A DNA stretch of 31,932 nt from Azolla pinnata (Eukaryota; Streptophyta; Polypodiopsida; Salviniales; Salviniaceae): positions 8,683-40,614 of the forward strand of contig JBBBWG010032997.1 in the NCBI GenBank assembly GCA_037176905.1. The letters run 5' to 3'. The position numbers and the translations under genes were made by a program. Numbering within the stretch: position 1 is the first letter of the stretch; each line of letters starts with the position of its first letter. The notes below the pieces were generated by a model. The model ran no database searches. It was given only the letters and a program-made list of their open reading frames with translations, and was not told where the DNA came from. Of this stretch, positions 23,201-31,932 are shown piece after piece.

Positions 23201-26200
23201 TAAGAGAAAACCTAAAGACACATATATATGTGTATTATATTTAATCACGGAATGCAAATTGATGACATAAGTCTGGCCTATTATAATATTCTGATATGAT
23301 CCAAATCACAATTAGATTCTAATTTATCAGAACACCAGCCTTAGCTAGTACTCGGAATTTGGTTTACCAAATTTCCAATATTTCTCAATGGAGGGTGAAC
23401 TCATTGGAATCGTTAATAACTAGATACATTTTTCTTGATTACTTAATTCAAAGCAAATTTTGGGTTCACTGCAACAGTTCTATTGCAGCGTCGTATAAAT
23501 GATGGTTTCTGTTTAATTCATATCTTGGGATTTCGCTGGTGTCTGACATTAGAATTTACACAATATGGAAGCTAAAAATATCAAAATACCCATGAGAAAT
23601 ATATTGAGTACCCCTAATTATGATTCTGCAGTAAATAAGACAAATTCAAAAGAAACAATTCTAAATTGAAGCCGGTTTAAAATCAGTTCTCGAGAATTGT
23701 TTGATGCAATAGGCAAGGCAATCGATTCATTCTATTGTACATTTATTAACGGCTAGCTTAGAGGGTTCAATCTTTCTTGAAAACGTTTAAAAAGGTATAA
23801 AATTCACATAGGTTTTTCTTATCCTTGTTGAATGTTTAATTCCAATTCAATTTTTGATATATTCAACGTACTGTAGGCGCTGTTTATATCAATTATTAAT
23901 ATACTGGCCAGGTAATAGATTTTCCGAATATTCTATAATTTGATATAGTTTGAGGTTTTGATTTTATAACGAGATCTAATTACAACAGGCTAAGACGAGT
24001 ATAATTATGATCCGAGATGCAGAAATTTGAAGTGATTGCTAAAACTGTTGGAGACATGATAGATTTGGTAATTATATGGAGTAAATTTAACCCTATTGCT
24101 GCTGGTTGAGTATGTTTTGATATAGTACTGTACTCCATGATGCCGTGAGCTGTAATTATACATTGACGAATATGATCTAATAATCTTGGAATGTGGGGTG
24201 TCCTGAAACCATATTGTAACGGCGACGATGATCTGCGGGGAGGAGGCCCGCTAGCATATTTTAGATTCATAATTTACCTTCTTAGACCTCACTCTTTTGA
24301 TTCCGTATTGGAGTTGATTCTCAAGCTTTTGCAGGTCCTTCAATGGCAACGATTCCACATCCTCCCCAGCCAGCTTCCTAGTACGTAGAAGAAGAAGAAG
24401 AAGAAAGTAAATACATATCAATATGACATACGTATATTTTGATACCGATCTAGATTGTTTATGTATATACATGTACTTCTCAACCGACTACATTTGGCAG
24501 CCAGCTTTCCAAACGAATATTGAATTAGGCGATGTTTTGTGGGCGAATGTATTCATAGCATCTGAATCATCCAGGTTATGTGGCTATATACAGTTCAAAT
24601 TTAGTGCTTAATTATTAGGACATTGTATGATGCAGACTGACTGATTCGGTTATATGATCTGATGATACTATTATCAAATCAATAATATCAATACCCATAT
24701 TGGTGCCATTGATGGCCCTTTTGATCCAGCTACGTTAATGTTATACCTCGTCTGTGCTTCCAAAACCCGCACTCGCTCTTGTAGTTGCCCCACCTCGAAT
24801 TTCCAATACTGCAACAATCACATATTCCACCAGAATTTACAAGAAACCGCGTTCTGTTAACATTCTCGCGGGAAATCATGCAGATTCTAGTCGGAACGAT
24901 GAATTATGTATTGGTGTATTATAAGACACTAGAGGGGATCGTGAAATTTAATATGTTGGCGACATAAAATCAAAGTACTATTGCAATATGGTCAAGCCGA
25001 GATTGTGATGATCAGATCATCCGTTGATCAGTCACAACACAATACAAGAAGTGGACCGTTGATTAAATGATCAGTTATAAGTGTAATAAATCTCTCAGTA
25101 GCAAAAAATCTCGATCCGTAGGGCATCATATGTTGAATGCACATATAATAGGAATCGCATTAAACGACTCAAGATTGATTGCCGGCGCCCACATACATAC
25201 CTCAATATTGTCAGCTTCTTCCTGAGCATAATTATTATGACGTCCATCTGCATCGCCCTGCGACGAAGAAGCAGTAGACGAGGAGAATTTCCTATACCTT
25301 TGAAGTGTTCTCTCCATGCTTCTGCAGTAATAATAATATTTCAATCATAATTATAAAATTACCAAATCGAAAGCTCATGCGCGGTTAGATCCTAAATCAT
25401 AATGTGATTGTATAATTTATGTATAAATAACGTCGGCTATAATTAGTTACTATAATTATTACTAATTGCGTAATAGTATAGATGCTAATCACACACAACA
25501 GAAGATCAGATATTAAATGCCGGAGCTCAACATGATTGATTAATCTCGGATATAGCTGATCATTAAAGCTGAAATGGAGCTCAATATAATGATTGATTAA
25601 TATAAGATATAGCTGATCAAAGCTGAAAGGAAGCTCAATATAATGATTGATTAATCCCGGATATAGCTGATCAAAGCTGAGTGGAGCTCAATATATTGAT
25701 TGATTAATCCCGAATATAGCTGTTCATTAATGCTGAAATGGAGCTCAATATACTGGTTGATTAATCCCCGATATGAAATAAGGCTTAGATAATTACACCC
25801 ATTCTGAAATGTAGCTGAAATGGAGGTCAATATATTGATTACTTTATCCCGAATATAGCCGAAATTAGCTAAAATGGAGCTCAATATTATGGTTGATTAA
25901 TCCCGAACATAGCTGAAACTAGCTGAAATGGAGCTCACTATTATGATTGATTAATCCCGGATATAGGTCAATGGAGCTCAATATTTTATGATTGATTAAT
26001 CCCCAATATAGGTCAATGGAGCTCAATATTTTATGATTGATTAATCCCCAATATAGCTGAAATGTAGCTGAGCGAATTATGGAGCTCAAGATATTGATTG
26101 ATTAATCCCCAACATAGCGGAAATTTGCGGAAATGGAGCTCACTATTATGATTGTTTAATCCCCTATAATATATCTGAAATTAGCTGAAATCGAACGCAA

Positions 26201-27319
26201 TATTATGATTGGTTAATCCCCAATTACAGAGCTGAAATTAGCTGAAATGGAGCTCTCAATATATTGATTGATTAATCCCCCATTACATAGCTGAAGTTAG
26301 CTGAAATCGAGTTCAATATATATGATTGATTAATCCCCGATTACATAGCTGAAATTAGCTGAAATCGAGCTCAATATATCGATTGATTAATCCCTGCCAA
26401 TACCAGTAATATATAATCGCAAGATATGGATCAGATCATACGAATTCTGCATAGCCTATAAGATGATCTGCAGACTGTGCATGGGGAATATGGAATAGTC
26501 GAAGGCGCACTAGCGATAGGCAACGGGTTATAATTAATCGTGAGTTGAAGTAGCATGGGCTAGTATATTGGCGTGAGTAATCGATGTTATAATTATAGCT
26601 AAATAATGATTGATTATATCAATACAATACCCGGAGCTCGCGAACTCGAAGAGCTTCCCGGAATTGGCATTCGGGGAGGGGGACGAGAAGACAAGGACGG
26701 CGACGTCGGCGTCGCACAGCACCGACAGCTCGTGGGCCTTCTTCATGAGGCCGTTACGTCGTTTGGAGAAGGTTGTCTGCCGGCTGATGTTGTTCTCGAT
26801 GCGCCGGATGGCGATCTTGCGCCGCTTCGATGTTATATTATTATTATGATGATTGTGATTATGATTATGATTATGATTATCATTAAGCAAAGGCGCTGGA
26901 GCTGACGCTGAATCATAATGATTATTAGCTGACGGCGACGTCGTCACTGTCATCGTTGTCGTCGTCGTCGTCGCTACAGTTAGCTGCTGTCCGCGGCCGC
27001 CAATCTGGCGATCTTCGGCTTCGTCGCCGCCTATTTGATCATCCTCCATATCATTATAATCCAGTTCATCATCATCATCATCGCCATCGCCATCGCCAAT
27101 ATCGCCGTCGATATCATCGTCCTCGACGTCGTGATGCTGCTGCTTCTCCAGCTGCAGAATATCACGATCATCATCCACCACCAGCTGCTGCTGCTGCACA
27201 GCACGATATTGCTGCTGATCGCCGCCGATTTGGTCATATAATGGGCCGCGGGCAGTTAATATATTACATCGATCGATATTCTCGCGATAATTATTCACGT
27301 CGTAATCGGGCCTATTCAT
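20276..27319 (-). CDS. MIKC-type MADS-box transcription factor with long N-terminal extension
   Basis: Sequence-specific DNA-binding nuclear factor of the plant MIKC class. Seven coding exons: 27319-26631, 25321-25201, 24808-24747 (62 bp), 24377-24278 (100 bp), 21746-21705 (42 bp), 20827-20786 (42 bp) and 20494-20276. The 62/100/42/42 pattern is the MIKC hallmark, and all joins keep frame. The model is 424 aa. Residues 1-164 are low-complexity: Gln-rich, an Asp/Glu block near 66-100, a Thr run near 117-122 and an Asn-His alternation near 148-162. The MADS domain (165-230) has [19 protein letters not shown] and [19 protein letters not shown], with an insertion PSPNANS before GKLFEF. The K-box spans about 268-352 ([18 protein letters not shown]). 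The C-terminal 72 residues are Ser/Asn-rich with no motif I recognise. The subfamily is unresolved: the K-box recalls the SOC1, FLC and AGL6 groups. Start uncertain. Confidence 0.88.
21977..22018. repeat. GAT/GCT triplet block in MADS intron 4
   Basis: An imperfect GATGATG, GATGCTG and GATGCGG run of about 42 bases lies in the 2.5-kb fourth intron. It resembles the larger triplet blocks upstream of the gene. Confidence 0.8.
25525..26397. repeat. Degenerate minisatellite in the first coding intron of the MADS gene
   Basis: I count about 16 copies of a 45-65 base unit. The core is GATTGATTAATCCC, followed by ATATAGCTGAAATTAGCTG and then GAAATGGAGCTCAATAT. Spacing varies, mainly through gain or loss of the TAGCTGAAAT section and a few bases of AT. 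The block fills about two thirds of the 1309-bp intron and stops about 230 bp short of the MADS exon. Confidence 0.93.
26660..26680 (-). other. In-frame insertion within the MADS-box coding sequence
   Basis: Seven codons (PSPNANS, residues 214-220) stand where MIKC proteins have one residue between VFSS and GKLFEF. The flanking frame and the strongly conserved residues on both sides are intact, so this looks like a true coding insertion in a turn between beta strands and not a mis-spliced intron. Confidence 0.8.
26843..26882. repeat. ATTATG hexanucleotide run coding the Asn-His tract
   Basis: Repeated ATTATG and GATTATG units in the MADS first exon translate on the minus strand to alternating Asn and His. 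It is one of several low-complexity tracts building the N-terminal extension. Confidence 0.85.
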
Positions 27320-27335
27320 GTCCAAGTACTTGTTC

Positions 27336-27490
27336 CTGCAGAGCGCCGGCGCTGTGCTGCTGCAGCTCAATATCGACCCTAACGCTCCGTCGTTAAGCCT
27401 TTGGCCGGGAGCTGCTGCAGCTGCTGTAGTAGTAGCCGGATTGACTAGTTGTGCTGGATGAGGAATAATACTCAATTTAGGGCTACTTAC
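27336..27490 (-). other. Candidate 5' leader intron of the MADS gene
   Basis: On the sense strand a strong donor GAC|GTAAGT lies at 27490, and a good acceptor CTCTGCAG lies at 27338-27336. The first in-frame ATG (27319) follows 16 bases later. An in-frame stop lies just upstream of the donor. This 155-base leader intron would explain why the frame stays open upstream without an ATG. It is inferred from consensus only. Confidence 0.45.
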
Positions 27491-27561
27491 GTCTCAAATT
27501 ATTGTAGCTGCAAGGTTATCAGTACAGAAGCGCCCTAACACAAACAAACCCAAACTATAGC

Positions 27562-27697
27562 CAAACCCTAATTTACAAGGCCGATCTCAAACCCTAAGTA
27601 TAGCCTACCTAAATATTCACGCCAAAACCTAGAATATGTGGGTCGACATTGAGCTCTATCGTGTTTAAGGCGCTCCCAGTTAGAGATCGAACCCTAA
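27562..27697. promoter_or_regulatory. Telobox cluster upstream of the MADS gene
   Basis: AAACCCTAA occurs near 27563 and 27590, and GAACCCTAA near 27689, all on the plus strand. These short telomere-like motifs bind telomere-repeat-binding factors in plants and are known in some Polycomb-recruiting elements as well as in translation-gene promoters. They lie 240-380 bp upstream of the predicted ATG. Confidence 0.6.
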
Positions 27698-28331
27698 TTA
27701 TTCGTATTGCTCTGCGAGCTCCGTTAATTAAGTCTGCACCCCAGCCGTTCACGGTGAATGATTAGATCAAATCCGAATCAGCTGCCTCGATTAGAGGAGG
27801 AGCCCACAACCCCAATGTCATCCAACGCCCAAATCTTGAGAAACGTGGATCGGGGAGTACTAGTGCACCATATAAATATCAGGATCAGTCATGAAACTCT
27901 AATTAGCGCGGAGCTCTCTAGTATCTATATAAAGCCCTATGAACTGCATGAAGAAGCAGCTACTGGCCATGACAGATTCCAGCAAATTGTTACGAGAAAC
28001 AGGACCAAGGCATATTACCATGATGATTCAGATGAGGATGATGACGCGGGTGTGGATGAGGATGATGAGCATGAGGATGAGGATGGGGAGGAGCCGGAGG
28101 AGCAGGAGGAGGAGGAGCAGAAGCGCCGTGGATCAGAGATAAAATTTCCGTGGACCTGCATTCACGGCCTGAGGCGCTGATCATGATCGACTGCTGCGGC
28201 TGCGCCATAGCCATGAATTGCAGGTAATGGACGTCTAGGCGCTGCTGCTGCGAAGGGTGATCTAGTGCAGGAGCAGCTGGACCACGATGCCGAGGATGAG
28301 CCATGGACGTAGCCGCAGGGCGACGTATAAT

Positions 28332-28363
28332 AAACCCTAAAACCCTAAACCCTAAACCCCAAA
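28332..28363. repeat. Short interstitial telomere-like tract
   Basis: Four consecutive plant telomere-type units in near-perfect register (AAACCCTA, AAACCCTA, AACCCTA and AACCCC variants). At about 30 bases it is too short to be a chromosome end. It adds to the telobox-rich character of the region. Confidence 0.9.
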
Positions 28364-28816
28364 CGAGGATCAGATTCAGAGATCGTGGTGGGGATCAGCA
28401 CTAGAGGCGGAGCATATATCGATAAAATCTCTGCAGATTCTTGTCTTAATCCCGGAAGATGGAGCATGAATATCTGTGCCTGCTGCTCGCGGCCTCCGCC
28501 CAGCTCTGCTTTCTCTGCGTCTTGCTTTCTCTCTTCTGTGCGAGACGATCGATCATCTGATGATGATGATGATGATGATATACATACATGCATGCAGATT
28601 TATGCTGTCTCCTGTCGCGGGGCCCGTCGCGGTCAGCATTGTCTGCTAGCTAGCTAACAAGCTGCTCCGATTCACACCCCCCTTTCATTCTTCCGTTCTC
28701 GCCTGTAGCAGCAAGTAGTAAAACCCGTGTCTAACTCTTCCTTCTTTCTTCTTCTTCTTCTTCTTCCTTCTTCGTCTTCTTCGACTGATCTGCGAGGAAA
28801 GCTTCTCGCAGCTTTC

Positions 28817-28822
28817 CACGTG
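28817..28822. promoter_or_regulatory. G-box (CACGTG)
   Basis: A perfect palindromic CACGTG in the context TTCCACGTGACC. Such sites bind plant bHLH and bZIP factors. It lies about 1.5 kb upstream of the MADS start; functional use is unproven. Confidence 0.4.
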
Positions 28823-29249
28823 ACCCAGCTTGTATGTACTTGTAGCTCCGCCATTTAAGAAGCAGCCCTAACGCGCACTACTACTAACTACTTACTGTAC
28901 ACGGCCCCCCCCTCCTGTCGCAGCTCGCCGCCGGCCGGCCGACCCCTTTGCAGCTCCATTAAATCGCACGTAATTTAAGCGAGATCAGAGATCATCAATC
29001 TCCGCTGCAGCCAGATCTTCCTGCATCAATCAGCAAAAACCAAACAGATCTGCATCCCTCGCGATCCATCCAGCTGCTCATGCGCCTTTGCTGCATGCAT
29101 ATATATGATCAGAAAGAATGCCCTGAAAATCAACGCTTGCAATAGATATACTTGTCGTACTACTACTGCCATGGGTATTTTGCAGCTCTGCAAACTAGCA
29201 CCGACGGCTCTGTGATCTGAAAGCGAGTTTGGAATGAAACATGAGAGGG

Positions 29250-29337
29250 AGGGATTGAGGATGGTGATGGTGACGATGGTGAAGGTGGTAGATGGTGATG
29301 AGGGTGAGGATCACGAGGATGATGATGATGATGATGC

Positions 29338-29393
<56 letters not shown>

Positions 29394-29990
29394 GTGATGA
29401 AGGAGAAGAAGAAGAAGAAGAAGAAGAAGATGATGATGATTATGGTGGTGGTGATGATGATGGTGATGATCGTGATGATCGTGATGATGATGATGATGAT
29501 GGTGAAGAAGAAGAAGAAGAAGGTGATGATGATGATGGTGGTGGTGATGATGATGTTGATGATCGTGATGATGATGATGATGGTGGTGGTGATGATGATG
29601 TTGATGGTCGTGATGATGATGATGATGGTGAAGAAAAAGAAGAAGAAGAAGAAGATGAAGATGATGATGGTGATGGTGGTGGTGATGATGATGGTGATGA
29701 TCGTGATGATGATGGAGGTGGTGATGGTGACGGTGGCGATGATGGTGACAATCGTGATGATGGTGAGATGGTGATGGTGGTGATGGTGATGGCAATAATG
29801 GTGGTGATGGTGATGATGGTGGTGATGAGGGTGATTATGAGGATGATGGTGAGGTGGTGAGGATGATGACGATCATAGTGAGGGTGAGGATGATGAGGAT
29901 GCACCACCAGCACCACCATCACATCATGACCACCATGGTCACCATCACCATGATCGCCACCATGAACGACATCATGATGAAGCGGCAAAA
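29250..29990. repeat. Large compound GAT/GGT triplet-repeat region
   Basis: About 740 bp made almost wholly of GAT, GGT, GAA and CTG triplets: a CTG run at 29336-29360, GAA runs near 29405-29429, 29505-29522 and 29636-29653, and GATGATG between. All three plus-strand frames stay open for long stretches (Asp/Glu, Met/Val/Lys), and the minus strand reads poly-His or Ser/Pro. This openness comes from composition, so I do not annotate any of them as genes. Beyond about 29897 the strand composition flips to CCA/CAT. Confidence 0.93.
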
Positions 29991-31855
29991 GGGCGTAGCA
30001 AATTCTGCCCTAATTCCCCCTTTCCCGAGCATTGACTATCTTCTTCTTCTTCTTCTTCTTCTGAATCTCTGGTTTTGCCCTAAATTTGCCCATCTTCCCC
30101 TTCTGCCCGTACCACTGGCCATTGCCATGTATGGCGGAAAGAACGAAGGGTCCTTTTTCGAGGCGGCGCTGTGGGAGCTATCATAACCTCTTCTGCCCCT
30201 TCTCCTTCTTCTCGTTGTTTGGTGCCCCATGTCCAGGAACTGCCATTAATATAGTACATCACTTCTCTGCAGCTAAGCTAGCTCCTTAATCGTTTGCGCT
30301 GATCATCAACCGCAACACAGTTCACGCCCTCGGATATGATCATTGATCGCCCTGATAATTACACTGCAGGATGATTAAAACAAGCGATCAAACTAGACGA
30401 TTTGCTTAATGGGCCGCTAGCTAGCTTGTTAATGCAGTGAGCGCCATAGCTTATTATATGATTAGCTTCGATCCAGCCCTCCCCTAATCACATCTGATAT
30501 CGCAGCTGTACTGTAACTACTGCAATATGATCAGTAGTAACTGTTGGACTGAACGCCAGCCGACACTAATCTTTTCTACAATATGCCACAAACTTGTATA
30601 AGGTTAGCGCAGCTAATTGTTTCTAAGGTACCAATTAATTTCCCTAGGTCTTATATGGCCTGCCATTACCTCAATTTGATCACACCGTAATCGGTAAACT
30701 AGGGATAGATCAGATCTAGTATATCTATTCTTTTCCGCATTTGGCATATAACAACTTAATGCCGGGGATCAATACATTGTGCCCGATACAATATATCATG
30801 ATCGGCGCCTATTAATATGCTATCTACCGTCATTCACAGATCATAATTCATATCGACCACAGCCGGAGTGAACACAATATTATATAACTTGCATGCATTC
30901 CATGATCATCATACCTGCTTGTCAGAAATTGCAGCTAATTCAAGTGTATAACTAGCACTGCTGATCGCAAATTACAATGGAGTCTGCTGCTGCCTCGAAT
31001 TATACATAGTTCAATTATAACAATACGTTATAAAACTGACAATCTCATCATGGGCTGCCGACCCTGCAATTCGTCAGCCTTAATTATATCCGTATTGCTT
31101 CATGAACTATAACAATATTATTGGGACTATAAGAGCGGCCCTCGACAGCACTGAACCGCGGCCTGCAAGTTATATTAATGGTGCTTTATGATCTGCGACT
31201 GATCATCATCGCAGATTAATCTATGATTATGTATGACAAGCAGATAATTAACGCATTCCACGAAAGCACAGAAGATTTATATTTAGTCATTTCCGATATC
31301 AAGAATCTAGCCTTAATGTTACGTTTCATAATCCGCTGCTATTGCAATCATCCCACACTACTTAGCAGGCATATTCTGCACCCTGCAAGCTGGTAGTACT
31401 GCCAGCAAGTACATGCATTCTTGCGCCTAAACGTTGCTTGCTATATCTAGACACTAGACTTGATAACGGTTAAATATATATATATTAATCATTCGCGGTC
31501 GTCTTTTCGTTTCTGCAAGATTTGGCTATGGCTGAGTAGATAGGTATTTGCTCAATCGCTGACGGTGATCAAATAGAAGAAGATCAGCTGCCAAAAATGC
31601 GCAGGTATTGATTGAAGTACTGGCATATTGCAGGTGTTTTATATATAGAAGCTGATTCAGCAGAAACTTATTAAATTATATAAATGTGTTACAAAGCTAT
31701 AAATTTCGCCCATCTTGTCATTTTCCGTAAAAGTCTGCATTCATTAGCTTCAGGCGCCAGCGCACATGATTAACGCTGCATGATTAATTGATTAACCTCT
31801 GATCAGATGATCAGCAATTGCAACGACAATATATTGATGCCCAAAAATGGAATTG

Positions 31856-31857
<2 letters not shown>
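29991..31857. other. AT-rich non-coding stretch
   Basis: I see no gene on either strand. A TTC run lies at 30041-30061. Palindromic TGATCA and TTAATTAA-type words are frequent, but nothing marks a promoter, RNA gene or transposon end. Confidence 0.6.

Positions 31858-31932
<75 letters not shown>
31858..31932. repeat. GA dinucleotide tract running off the window
   Basis: At least 75 bases of uninterrupted AG/GA, truncated by the window edge. Its true length is unknown. Confidence 0.98.

Larger units (their letters stand above)
27700..29250. other. MADS upstream region with triplet blocks, no recognised gene
   Basis: Open frames here, such as a 140-codon acidic one on the plus strand ending at 28180, follow GAT- and GAG-rich composition and resemble no family. 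Triplet-rich blocks lie at 28018-28125 and 28557-28580, and a TTC run near 28748-28765. A CACGTG G-box lies at 28817-28822. On the MADS sense strand the TTC run becomes a GAA-rich tract of the kind seen in 5' leaders. Confidence 0.55.

Noticed and set aside
26606-27396. Plus-strand open frames opposite the MADS first exon
   Set aside because: They are antisense shadows of the MADS exon and its triplet repeats.
27758-28180. 140-codon plus-strand acidic open frame preceded by TATATAAA near 27926
   Set aside because: The open frame follows GAT/GAG-rich composition, the TATA-like sequence lies inside it, and no homology is recognised.
28332-28363. Chromosome end or telomere array
   Set aside because: Only about four units, with unique sequence on both sides; an interstitial telomere-like tract.
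29163-29860. Long poly-His, poly-Asp and Ser/Pro open frames on both strands
   Set aside because: They arise from a triplet repeat that lacks stop codons in several frames at once; there is no domain, splice pattern or codon signature of a gene.

Overview
The window is nuclear DNA of a flowering plant. It carries multi-exon genes with GT-AG introns, a plastid-targeted peptide deformylase, the plant-specific Tm-1-like fusion protein and a MIKC-type MADS-box gene whose exons have the canonical 62, 100, 42 and 42 base lengths. A very GC-rich intronless gene and a GC-rich first exon beside AT-rich introns hint at a monocot, but I cannot name the species.

Layout. 1-1565 holds microsatellites and a 132-bp tandem duplication, with no recognisable gene. 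1566-4546 (+) is PDF1B, an organellar peptide deformylase in six exons. 5926-7429 (-) is cytosolic ribosomal protein S15 in five exons, the first coding exon being only the ATG. PDF1B and RPS15 are convergent. 9146-10333 (-) is a single-exon secreted lipocalin-like protein with a large helical insertion. 11883-18292 (-) is a nine-exon Tm-1-like protein (about 746 aa). 20276-27319 (-) is a seven-exon MIKC MADS-box gene. From 27.3 kb to the end lies its upstream region: teloboxes, a telomere-like tract, about 740 bp of GAT/GGT triplet repeat, and a GA tract running off the window.

The genes are not an operon-like or functional cluster; RPS15, PDF1B and the Tm-1-like gene are ordinary housekeeping-type plant genes. 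The unusual part is the MADS locus. Its reading frame predicts about 164 residues of low-complexity sequence ahead of a MADS domain that lacks the usual MGRG start, and a six-residue net insertion inside the domain itself. Its first coding intron carries about 16 degenerate copies of a minisatellite, and GAT-rich triplet blocks recur through the gene and its upstream region.

Exon borders were derived by hand from reading-frame continuity, splice consensus and remembered family sequences; no alignment or database search was run. I saw no tRNA, rRNA, CRISPR array or intact transposable element.
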